Assembly: GCF_018860365.1 (NCBI RefSeq)
Contig: NZ_JAHKPO010000023.1
Coordinates: forward strand, 1 to 64,000
Direction: 5' to 3'
From: Arenibacter algicola
Lineage (GTDB): Bacteria; Bacteroidota; Bacteroidia; Flavobacteriales; Flavobacteriaceae
Length of the DNA: 64,000 bases
The notes under the pieces are model-generated. The model made no database searches. It was not told the DNA's origin and was given only the letters and a program-made list of their open reading frames with translations. Within the stretch, counting starts at the first letter, position 1. Every line of letters starts with the position of its first letter. This document shows positions 1-8,412 of this stretch, in pieces. Made by a program: the position numbers and the translations under genes.

Positions 1-59
1 CCAAGTTTTGAGATTGATCCTTAAAAATTTATAATGGGGTTCAGTTCTATGTGTAAAGG

Positions 60-84
60 CTATAGATAGTGAACTATAGATAGT
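60..84. repeat. Short direct repeat
   Basis: An 11-bp unit (CTATAGATAGT) occurs at 60-70 and again at 74-84. Each copy contains the small palindrome ACTAT-AG-ATAGT or most of it. The rest of 1-340 shows no convincing gene on either strand. The role is unknown; it could be a regulator site or chance in AT-rich DNA. Confidence 0.4.
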
Positions 85-351
85 AACAATATGTGTTTTC
101 ATAAGGGCCATACCTCAATTCTATTAAAACAGATTATTGCTATTGGCGCAGTGAAGTTGGGAGATCCAAGGAGATTAACTTTACAATTACGCTGATTTCA
201 GGAATAAGGTCGAATTCAGTTGAAACCTGAAATTGCACTGATATTATCGGCTTAAAATGGTTCTTGACTTGAAATTTATAATGGCAAATTTGCTCCTGCA
301 AAAATAATAGATTCTTATTTTTTAATTAAAAAATCATTGGATTAACAAAAT

Positions 352-401
352 TAATCCACAACTAATCCTATCCTAATCCAAAACTAATCCTCAAACTAAC
401 C
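352..401. promoter_or_regulatory. 11-bp-phased TAATCC direct-repeat array upstream of PUL 1
   Basis: TAATCC occurs at 352-357, 363-368, 374-379 and 385-390, exactly 11 bp apart, with a degenerate TAACC at 397-401. One-helical-turn spacing puts every copy on the same DNA face, as in a cooperative regulator-binding array. It ends about 90 bp before the first gene of the PUL, so it is a likely operator or activator site. The cognate protein is not known; the membrane regulator at 10787-13150 is one candidate by position only. Confidence 0.6.
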
Positions 402-491
402 TTGCCTGGATATATTTACGGAAAATTAAATTTTTGATAATACTATGTTGTTTTACAAAAATTACAACGATTGCCTAACCCTAAAGTTTAA

Positions 492-1565
492 ATGAAAAAT
501 ATGAAAAGAAAATTGAATTTATTATTTGCCTTGTATTGTTGCTCGGTTGTTTTTCATTCCTGCGAGGATGAGGTTAATACAGCTCCAAGGGAAATAAGTA
601 TGAATTGTCTTGACACCAATTTGGAAACAATGGAGTCCCTTTTAGAAAACGCAACTATAGGTGATGAGGACGGAAGCTACCCGGAAGAAAATGCCTATTC
701 GCTTCAACAGGAAATTGAAAAGCTTCAATTTGGATATTCAAAAGGACTGGCTGGACAATTTACCTTACAATTTGAAGCCGACAATTATTGTATACAGGCA
801 GAGAAGGCAATTGCGGAGTTTAAAAATTCACTTCAATTTACGTTGCCTCCTGGCGAACCTGCCGAATTGATAGTCTTTGGTATAGATGGTAAAGGACGTG
901 TTGAGTTTGGTGCTGACCCTGCATTTGGAGGGGACGATGCTTTTTCGGTAGAGGCTTGGCTGAAATATGATAAAGGATTTTTTGAAAGTGGTATAGGAGA
1001 TTTTATTGCAACGTTTGATGGGAGTACTCAGCCGATAGAAGGCTGGATGATTAATTTTTTGGGCGATAACTTACGTGCTACCATAGGAATGGGCCCCCAA
1101 GAGTCACGGGTATTGGAATTTGGAAGCAAGTTCCCACAAAATTATGGGGAATGGAATCATCTTGTGATGGTTTACGATGCCAGTCTGGCGGAAGGCCAAC
1201 TCAAGATGTATATAAATGGGGAGCTTTTCTTTAGCAAAACAAACGACATTTTTAATGGTGCCGGAGAATTGCAATCCTATCAACCCAATACCAAGAACTT
1301 TAATATGTGGGCCTTTCAAGAACCTACCGACCGGGGTAGGACCATGACCGGTTATATTAAAAAATTCCGCTTTTGGAACACGGCCAAATCCATGGAAGAT
1401 ATACAAGTACTTATGAATTCGGATGTATCAGGTGCTGAAACCGACTTGGAATGTGCTTGGGATTTTACTCAAGTGCCGGAAGACGATCAAAATATAGTGG
1501 ATAAAACTGGGAATCACACCGCAAAGATTGTAGGTAGCTATAAATGGATGCCACTAAATGACTAA
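492..1565 (+). CDS. DUF4972/LamG-type surface lipoprotein of PUL 1
   Basis: Predicted lipoprotein of 357 aa: a basic N-terminus, a hydrophobic stretch and a lipobox VFHSC with Cys24. Residues about 30-110 are a helical region resembling the DUF4972 domain found in Bacteroidota PULs. Residues about 115-345 look like a concanavalin A/LamG jelly roll (EAWLKY, WMINF, WNHLVMVYD, LKMYINGE, IKKFRFWN). It probably binds glycan at the cell surface. It sits directly before SusC, 18 nt or more upstream, and is probably the first gene of the operon. Placement before rather than after susCD is slightly unusual. The family name is from pattern recognition, not a search. Confidence 0.75.
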   Translation: MKNMKRKLNLLFALYCCSVVFHSCEDEVNTAPREISMNCLDTNLETMESLLENATIGDEDGSYPEENAYSLQQEIEKLQFGYSKGLAGQFTLQFEADNYCIQAEKAIAEFKNSLQFTLPPGEPAELIVFGIDGKGRVEFGADPAFGGDDAFSVEAWLKYDKGFFESGIGDFIATFDGSTQPIEGWMINFLGDNLRATIGMGPQESRVLEFGSKFPQNYGEWNHLVMVYDASLAEGQLKMYINGELFFSKTNDIFNGAGELQSYQPNTKNFNMWAFQEPTDRGRTMTGYIKKFRFWNTAKSMEDIQVLMNSDVSGAETDLECAWDFTQVPEDDQNIVDKTGNHTAKIVGSYKWMPLND

Positions 1566-1595
1566 CCCTTACGAATATTAAACGTGAATTTAATT

Positions 1596-4500
1596 ATGAA
1601 AAAAAATAAGAACTATACCACACACTTGATGTTGGTGGTGACCCTAACTTTTTTATTGCTGTCCACAGGGCAACTTAGGTCACAAGATCAGAATACCGAG
1701 GTCCAAGTTACTGGTCTGGTGAAGGACCAAGAGGGCTTTCCTATTCCAGGGGCAAATGTTGTTATAGAGAACATTCAAAAAGGGGTGGTTACGGATTTTG
1801 ATGGAAAATTTAGTATTAGTGTTCCAAAGGGAAGTGAACTGGCTATTACGTTTATTGGGATGGTACCCCAAAAGAAGGTCATTACAGAAGAGACTTTCTT
1901 GTCCATTGTGATGCAAAATGATGAGGAGGTATTGGAGAATGTAGTGGTTATAGGATATGGCTCTGTAGAAAAAAAGGATCTGACGGGTTCTATTGAAACC
2001 ATATCTTCCAGTGATCTGGTAAGAGTAAACAATGCCAATGTTACGGAGACCTTGAATGGTAAAGTAAGTGGTGTCTTGGTTACCAAATCCTCGAATAGGC
2101 CCGGTTCCAATATGAGCATGCAAATAAGGGGGATGAACTCTATCAACTCCTCAAACGAACCCTTATATGTAGTGGATGGGATTCCTTCCTATTCCGGTCT
2201 TAAATACATAAGCCCCAACGATATCCAATCCATTGATGTATTGAAGGATGCCTCCTCAACGGCGATTTATGGTTCTAGAGGGGCCAATGGGGTTGTTATA
2301 GTGACTACCAAAGGGGCTAATAAAAAGAAGGGCTTCTCATTAGAGTACAGTGGTTCGGTGGGGGTGAAAACCCCAACGCGTATCCCGGATATGTTGGGGA
2401 ACAAAGGTAACGGACTGGAATACGTGGATTATAGGATCGCTTTGTGGAAAAAGAAATATGGGGATGCCTCTCTTTCGAGGTCCGACTTTTTAACCGAAGA
2501 CGAAAAACGGCGTATACGCAATGGCGAATATTATGATTGGTTGCGCGAGGTTTCTGATAATAGTATGGTTACCAACCATAGTATATATTCTAGTGGTGGC
2601 AACGAAAAAACTTCGTATTCCTTTGGTCTTGGATATTTGAAGGATGAAGGAATGGTAGGAAAAGAAGGCTTTGAACGTATTACAGCAAATATTGGATTGG
2701 AACACCGGTTTTCGGATAAGATTACGACAGGATTAACCGCTTATATTTCCAACAACAATACCAACCATGGGGCAGCGGAGACCTTAATAAATGCTTACTT
2801 TATTCCACCCATTGTTAGTCCGTACGATGAAAATGGCGAATATGCCTTTATTGTTCAGCCCACATCGAGCAAAATAAATCCATTTATTCAGAATGAAAAT
2901 AACATCCGGGTAACGGAAGCATTTTTTGCGAATTTTTCCGGATTTCTGGAAATTAAACCTATGAAAGGGCTTTCCCTAAAATCCCAGTTGGCTTACCAGT
3001 TTGATACGGATCTTTATGGAGAATGGATAGGGACCTTCACCCAGCAAAAAAGTGGTGTAAATGAAAGCGAGGCATATCGTAGGGAAGCCAGAAATAGAAA
3101 TTTGGTATGGGATAATATCCTTACCTACAAAAAGGAATTTTTCAACGACCATAGGTTAGATGTTATTGGATTGTTCAGTATTCAAAAGGATACGCATCAG
3201 GGATCCGCAATGAGAGGCGATGGGCTGCCCTATGCTTCTGATTGGCACGCCATCCAAACTGCTGACGAGATCCGTGATGTGAGTAGTTATTATTGGGAAT
3301 CGGCACTTAATTCATATATGCTTCGAGCCAATTACTCCATGTGGGATAAGTATATATTGACCTTTACGGGCCGTTATGATGGAACCTCGAGACTTAAAAA
3401 GGGAAATCAGTGGGGTTTTATGCCTTCCTTGGCATTTGGTTGGCAAATGAAAAATGAGAATTTTTTAAAGGATGTTGACGCTATTAATTCCTTAAAACTA
3501 CGTGTCAGTTATGGAAGGACCGGGAACAATAACATTGGGCATGATATAACATGGACCAAATTGGACCTCTCCCGATATACCTTCGGAGACAGCGGCATTA
3601 ACGGATTTGGACTTGGAGGGGCCAAAGGCAATGACGATCTGAAGTGGGAAATGACGTCCGAACATAATGTAGGCTTGGATTTTGGATTTTTTAATAATCG
3701 TATTTCCGGGAGTATCGATGCCTATAGCCGCACTACCAATGACCTAATTTTTAATAAGGCCGTAGGTTCCGTAAACGGGTTTAATTCTATTTATGAAAAT
3801 ATTGGGACCACTACTAATAAAGGACTCGAAATAGGACTAAGTACCGTTAATATCTCTAGTCAGGATTTTTACTGGAAAAGCAAATTTTCATTTTCCTTGA
3901 ACCGGAATAAAATAAAGGATCTGTACGGGGACAAAATGGATGATTTGGGCAACCGTTGGTTTATAGGCCAGCCTATAAACGTAATCTACGATTTAAAGCA
4001 GATTGGGATATGGCAGGAATCGGAGTCCGATGAAGCCGCTTTATATGGTCAGAGCGTTGGGCATATAAAAGTTGAAGACGTTAATGGGGATTACAACTTG
4101 GACCAACAGGATTATCAAATCGTGGGATCACCCAACCCAGATTGGATGGCCGGGATGGTAAATACGTTTTCCTATAAAAATATTGATCTTTCTTTTGATA
4201 TGTACGCTAGGATCGGGGGGCTGTATAATGATAGTTTTGCCTATACCTTCACGGCCTGGGATAACGAGCATTGGAACAAGGCCGATGTAAATTATTGGAC
4301 CCCTGTTAATCAAAGCAACGATTATCAAGAGGTGGGAGCCCAATCTTATAATACACAAGTTCTGGGTCAAGTTTCAGGAACATTTGTAAAGATTCAGAAC
4401 ATCACCTTGGGATATTCCTTAAAAGATAAAATGAATAATTTTTTAGGGCTTAATAATGCAAGGATTTACGGATCTGTACAAAACCCTTTTACCTTTTCGG

Positions 4501-4601
4501 ACTACATCGGTTCTGACCCAGAAATTATAGGGGAAGATTTAAATACCCAGCTTTCATTGTTCCCAATGACTTTTACCCTTGGTGTTAACCTCAACTTTTA
4601 A
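1596..4601 (+). CDS. SusC/RagA-family TonB-dependent outer-membrane transporter (PUL 1)
   Basis: Imports oligosaccharides across the outer membrane with its SusD partner, driven by TonB. The longest frame begins at 1584, but the Met at 1596 begins the lysine-rich signal peptide, so I chose it (1001 aa). After the signal peptide come a carboxypeptidase-D regulatory-like domain (VTGLVKDQEGFPIPGANV through FIGM), the SusC box ENVVVIGYGSVEKKDLTGS, a plug, and a long beta-barrel ending in aromatic FTLGVNLNF, typical of outer-membrane barrels. There is no STN domain, so control by an ECF/FecR pair is not expected. susD follows after 12 nt. The family call is secure; the substrate is inferred from neighbours. 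Confidence 0.95.
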   Translation: MKKNKNYTTHLMLVVTLTFLLLSTGQLRSQDQNTEVQVTGLVKDQEGFPIPGANVVIENIQKGVVTDFDGKFSISVPKGSELAITFIGMVPQKKVITEETFLSIVMQNDEEVLENVVVIGYGSVEKKDLTGSIETISSSDLVRVNNANVTETLNGKVSGVLVTKSSNRPGSNMSMQIRGMNSINSSNEPLYVVDGIPSYSGLKYISPNDIQSIDVLKDASSTAIYGSRGANGVVIVTTKGANKKKGFSLEYSGSVGVKTPTRIPDMLGNKGNGLEYVDYRIALWKKKYGDASLSRSDFLTEDEKRRIRNGEYYDWLREVSDNSMVTNHSIYSSGGNEKTSYSFGLGYLKDEGMVGKEGFERITANIGLEHRFSDKITTGLTAYISNNNTNHGAAETLINAYFIPPIVSPYDENGEYAFIVQPTSSKINPFIQNENNIRVTEAFFANFSGFLEIKPMKGLSLKSQLAYQFDTDLYGEWIGTFTQQKSGVNESEAYRREARNRNLVWDNILTYKKEFFNDHRLDVIGLFSIQKDTHQGSAMRGDGLPYASDWHAIQTADEIRDVSSYYWESALNSYMLRANYSMWDKYILTFTGRYDGTSRLKKGNQWGFMPSLAFGWQMKNENFLKDVDAINSLKLRVSYGRTGNNNIGHDITWTKLDLSRYTFGDSGINGFGLGGAKGNDDLKWEMTSEHNVGLDFGFFNNRISGSIDAYSRTTNDLIFNKAVGSVNGFNSIYENIGTTTNKGLEIGLSTVNISSQDFYWKSKFSFSLNRNKIKDLYGDKMDDLGNRWFIGQPINVIYDLKQIGIWQESESDEAALYGQSVGHIKVEDVNGDYNLDQQDYQIVGSPNPDWMAGMVNTFSYKNIDLSFDMYARIGGLYNDSFAYTFTAWDNEHWNKADVNYWTPVNQSNDYQEVGAQSYNTQVLGQVSGTFVKIQNITLGYSLKDKMNNFLGLNNARIYGSVQNPFTFSDYIGSDPEIIGEDLNTQLSLFPMTFTLGVNLNF

Positions 4602-4613
4602 TCGAATTCAGAT

Positions 4614-6263
4614 ATGATAAAAAATATAAGTCAACTCGTTTTTCTTACAGTATCGGTTTTTTTCTTGGTCAATTGTTCCGATAATTTGGATATTGACAAT
4701 CCTTCGGCCATAACAGATGATTTCTACAACACCAAATCGGGCCAAGAAAAGCTTTTGGTAGATATGTATTCCAAGTATCGTTCAGTATTCAATACAGGTG
4801 AACTTCAATACTATGGCACTGATCTTTACATGGCCATTACAGAAAGTCCCAATGAAAGAATGTTCAATGGATACGATCCTTCCTTTAACTCCACTGCAGG
4901 AGTTGTGGGGCCCTATTGGAACAATTTATATAAGATTGTTCAGGAAGGTAACATTTTACTCTCCCGAGCCAGTTTGGATACGGAGGGGATGACCTTGGAA
5001 GAATTTAATGAAATAACGGGACAAGGCAGGATTTTAAGAGCCTTGGCCTATTATTATTTGGTAGAGACCTTTGGGCCGGTGCCCCTCTATACCACTGAGC
5101 AGAACACTGTAATTACGGAGGTGGAAAGGACTTCCGAAGCCGAAATATATAGTTTTATGGTGAAGGAGCTTTCCGAGGTGGTAGATCTGCTCTCTTGGGA
5201 GGTAAAGGAACCTGGAAGGCTTGGTAAGGCCGCGGCCTTACAGTTATTGGGGAAGGTATATTTGACCCGCGCCTATAAGTCTTTTGCCAATCCCTTGGAC
5301 TTTGAACTGGCTGCCGAGCATTTGGATCGAATTATTGAAGATTCGGAATCCCCATATGAGTTGTTGGATTCCTATGCAAGTGTCTATAACGAAAACAATC
5401 AGAACAATGCTGAGGTGATCTGGGCCATACAATATGGAAAGGATAGAAATTATATAGGTGGGGGCAATCCACAACAGTCGCTGTTTGGGTTTAATATTGT
5501 AGCACTTGAGCCAGATTTATTTGATAGGGTACAGTCCGATTATAGCTCCATGAGTCGTGGCTATTGGATTAATCCTAGGGTACATGAATTATTTGAGAAC
5601 CCTTATGTTGATTCCCGTTATGATGCCACATTTCAAAGAGAGTTTCACGTGAATAATCCAAATAGTGGGGATTTCGGCAAACTAGGGATTTATTTTCCTC
5701 GGTGGAATGATGATTCCGGAAACACCAATGAGGCTATAAACTATTACGCCTTCAAAGAAGATGGGGATTACAAATGGTATCCACAGTCTACTGCTCTACC
5801 GATTTTAACTACCGCTTTAGATAGGATGCCGATCATAAAAAAGTTTAAGGATACCCAAATTGATTGGGGTGGTCCTGGTTCCAGGGAAGATGTAATCTTT
5901 AGATTATCCGATACTTATTTGTTAAGCTCCGAAGCAAATTTGGGGGCAGGGAATCTTGATAAGACTTTAAACAGAATCAACACCTTGAGAAGACGTGCTG
6001 CGGTAACACCCTCGGAAAGAGATAATATGGAAGTATCATCCGTAGATCTAGATTTTATTTTGGACGAACGGGCTAGGGAATTGTTGGGAGAACACGATCG
6101 TTGGTTCGATTTAAAGCGTACCGGAAAATTGATCGATAGGGCCAAAGAGTACAATATTTTTATAGAAAAATATAACAATATAGGTAATATTCACCTTGTT
6201 CGTCCTATTCCACAGGATGAGATAAACAAAGTAGATGGACTTACTCAAAATACAGGATACTAA
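4614..6263 (+). CDS. SusD/RagB-family lipoprotein (PUL 1)
   Basis: Glycan-binding lid of the SusCD importer. A lipoprotein signal ends at VNC (Cys21), then comes the typical NLDIDNPSAITDDFYNT start. Helical TPR-like regions follow, with the conserved RALAYYYLVETFGPVPLYT segment. The C-terminus is the family hallmark: DERARELLGEHDRWFDLKRTG, then HLVRPIPQDEI and a final QNTGY. Length (549 aa) is normal. It lies 12 nt after susC and 19 nt before the GxGYxYP gene, so all are probably one transcript. Confidence 0.95.
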   Translation: MIKNISQLVFLTVSVFFLVNCSDNLDIDNPSAITDDFYNTKSGQEKLLVDMYSKYRSVFNTGELQYYGTDLYMAITESPNERMFNGYDPSFNSTAGVVGPYWNNLYKIVQEGNILLSRASLDTEGMTLEEFNEITGQGRILRALAYYYLVETFGPVPLYTTEQNTVITEVERTSEAEIYSFMVKELSEVVDLLSWEVKEPGRLGKAAALQLLGKVYLTRAYKSFANPLDFELAAEHLDRIIEDSESPYELLDSYASVYNENNQNNAEVIWAIQYGKDRNYIGGGNPQQSLFGFNIVALEPDLFDRVQSDYSSMSRGYWINPRVHELFENPYVDSRYDATFQREFHVNNPNSGDFGKLGIYFPRWNDDSGNTNEAINYYAFKEDGDYKWYPQSTALPILTTALDRMPIIKKFKDTQIDWGGPGSREDVIFRLSDTYLLSSEANLGAGNLDKTLNRINTLRRRAAVTPSERDNMEVSSVDLDFILDERARELLGEHDRWFDLKRTGKLIDRAKEYNIFIEKYNNIGNIHLVRPIPQDEINKVDGLTQNTGY

Positions 6264-6282
6264 TTGATATAAGACATAAAAA

Positions 6283-8187
6283 ATGAAAAATACCATGAAC
6301 AATATATTGATATTTTTATTCATGTCAACCTTGTCCTTTACGGGTTGCGATAATTATGAATCACCAAACCCCTTGGACTTTCAGAATGAAGAGGAGGAGG
6401 CTAGCCTTTATCTGGAGCAATATGACCCCTTTAAAGATGAAGGCCAATACTGGCACCCAGAAATGCGCGTTAAACCCAAAAAATACTGGAATTGCGTAGA
6501 AGTAATCCCGGTAGGAAGTAGAAATGAATTGGGGCAGACAGAAAAAATAAGGGGCTTGCAATACCATTTATTATGTCAATCCTTGGCAGGCTTGGCCAAT
6601 AGGGCCGTAGAGCAAGGTAAAAGTGAAGTGGGAGTATGGTTACATGACCATAGCGGAAAGGAATCCTATAAGGTTTCCAAACAAGCCTTGGAAAATATGG
6701 GAATTAAAGAGCAAGGGATGCAAAGCGGTCTTGAATTGGCCCGTAACAATTATGGTCCAGATAATGGAGTAGCACTGCAGCTAAAAGATTTGTTTGACGG
6801 CTACGTTCTGACCGATGTAGAAAACAATCCCGAAAGCAATATTGTAGCCTCCATAGCGTCCCATGTCCATAATTCCATTATAGTGGACGTAAGGGACAAG
6901 GAGTATTATGAAGAAGTAGGATATGAAATGACTTATGACGCCACCACTAAAACTACCCAAGATGCATGGAATGAATTTAAGGACAAATGCAATAATAAGG
7001 CCTTGGTCGTTATGCCTGTTCAAACGGGGGAGTTGCGAGAATTTGCCATAAAGAACAATCTGTTCGTAATCAACCTAAATAAAGAATTCAACAACCCGTC
7101 GGCGGGCCAAAATGTGGCACTGTTCGAGGAAGTGTTGAACTGGCTAGAGCCCAATTCACCCGTATACGGTTGGGAACAAGGTGTGGGAGAGGATCAGTTT
7201 GTAGACAAGGTATCCCAAAGCGGCAATATCATGGTCCCCGCAGACTGGTCGTACAATACGAGTTTAACTTCTATTCTTTATAAAGAACGTCAAACTGGAT
7301 TGGCAAAGGTGTTGAATCCACAGTTCATAGATTTTGAGGAGGAAGGAAAGAAATACATTTCCTATTATCTGTCTGATGGCGACAACATTCAATGGATGAT
7401 GAATGGATTTGACGGGTCCGATTATTACACCCACCCTGAGGCAAATGAAATGAAAATGGCGTTTGGCCTGCCAGTAGATAATCTTTCCATGATGGCACCT
7501 TCCATGATGCAGTCGCTTTTTGAAGGACAAGCATCAAAAACATCTGTGGTGCAAACCTTTGGGGGCGGGTATACCTATGCTGATAACCTTGGTGAAACGG
7601 CAAATAGGGTCCAGAACCTTAAATATATATCGGAAGCAACGGCTTCCCATATGCGCCAACATCGGGTTAAAGTACTGGCCTTGATTGCAAAAGATGCTCG
7701 GTCTGCACAGTCGAAAGAGGCCTATCAGGCCTATGTGGACGCCAATGACCAATTGGAAGGTATTATAGCCGTACAATATTCCCCATATGCCGGGGGAGAG
7801 GGTGATATTATTTGGGTGACCAATAGCAAAGGGTATGACATTCCCGTAGTTACCGTTAAATATTCCTTATGGAATTTTGGAGACCACAACAATGAGAGAG
7901 AAGGGACTCCTACCTATATCGCCAATAAATTAAACTCAGAAACCTCTGAGAACCCTTTTAGCCTCGTGTCTGTCCATGCGTGGAGTAGGTTTACGGACAT
8001 TGGGGACTCCAGTGACGAATTAAGCGAGAATTCCGGGAGCAATGTAGTAGGACCAGGAGCTGCAAAACTCAATGCGGATAAGCTAGATGAAAACTTTAAG
8101 GTCGTTAATGTGGAGGAATTAATTTGGCGTATAAGAATGCATTACAGGCCTGAACAAACCACTAAATGGTTAAAAGAAGTATTTTAA
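6283..8187 (+). CDS. GxGYxYP-family putative glycoside hydrolase, lipoprotein
   Basis: Lipoprotein of 634 aa with lipobox FTGC (Cys22). Residues about 60-330 match the N-terminal GxGYxYP region (RGLQYHLLCQSLAGLANR). The C-terminal domain carries YYLSDGDN at about 361-368 and FGGGYTYAD at about 425-433; the latter fits the motif that named the family except that the usual Pro is Ala. Members are found in gut and marine Bacteroidota PULs and are presumed glycoside hydrolases; to my knowledge the activity is poorly characterised. It is the last gene before a strong terminator at 8315-8347. Family call is good; catalysis is inferred. Confidence 0.85.
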   Translation: MKNTMNNILIFLFMSTLSFTGCDNYESPNPLDFQNEEEEASLYLEQYDPFKDEGQYWHPEMRVKPKKYWNCVEVIPVGSRNELGQTEKIRGLQYHLLCQSLAGLANRAVEQGKSEVGVWLHDHSGKESYKVSKQALENMGIKEQGMQSGLELARNNYGPDNGVALQLKDLFDGYVLTDVENNPESNIVASIASHVHNSIIVDVRDKEYYEEVGYEMTYDATTKTTQDAWNEFKDKCNNKALVVMPVQTGELREFAIKNNLFVINLNKEFNNPSAGQNVALFEEVLNWLEPNSPVYGWEQGVGEDQFVDKVSQSGNIMVPADWSYNTSLTSILYKERQTGLAKVLNPQFIDFEEEGKKYISYYLSDGDNIQWMMNGFDGSDYYTHPEANEMKMAFGLPVDNLSMMAPSMMQSLFEGQASKTSVVQTFGGGYTYADNLGETANRVQNLKYISEATASHMRQHRVKVLALIAKDARSAQSKEAYQAYVDANDQLEGIIAVQYSPYAGGEGDIIWVTNSKGYDIPVVTVKYSLWNFGDHNNEREGTPTYIANKLNSETSENPFSLVSVHAWSRFTDIGDSSDELSENSGSNVVGPGAAKLNADKLDENFKVVNVEELIWRIRMHYRPEQTTKWLKEVF

Positions 8188-8286
8188 AACTGTTATCTGA
8201 TATGCAAGAAGGATTCCATATTTCTCATTATGCCATTCTTTAATGGGGTAGAATCCCTTAGTATGTGAGAAGCAATAAAGTAATAG

Positions 8287-8347
8287 AGTTGAGTTAATAG
8301 TTGGTTAAGTTGAGGGGCAAAGAATAGTCTATTCTTTGCCCTTTTTT
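8287..8347 (+). terminator. GTTAR-rich tract followed by intrinsic terminator hairpin
   Basis: Arms GGGCAAAGAAT (8315-8325) and ATTCTTTGCCC (8331-8341) pair perfectly around a 5-nt loop and are followed by T6 (8342-8347). Just upstream, 8287-8313 is rich in GAGTTAAT/GTTAAGTTGA units. The same arrangement occurs on the minus strand at 19506-19555 and 32983-33029. It separates the GxGYxYP gene from the GH92 gene and may act as a partial terminator or attenuator. Confidence 0.8.
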
Positions 8348-8412
8348 AAGTATCACAGTAGAATATATTTTGACTCGAACCTATCAACAAAGGACAACAA
8401 AAACAGAAAATT

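Noticed and set aside
1104-1406. 100-codon minus-strand frame inside the first lipoprotein gene
   Set aside because: Antisense to a well-supported LamG-type gene; no independent support.
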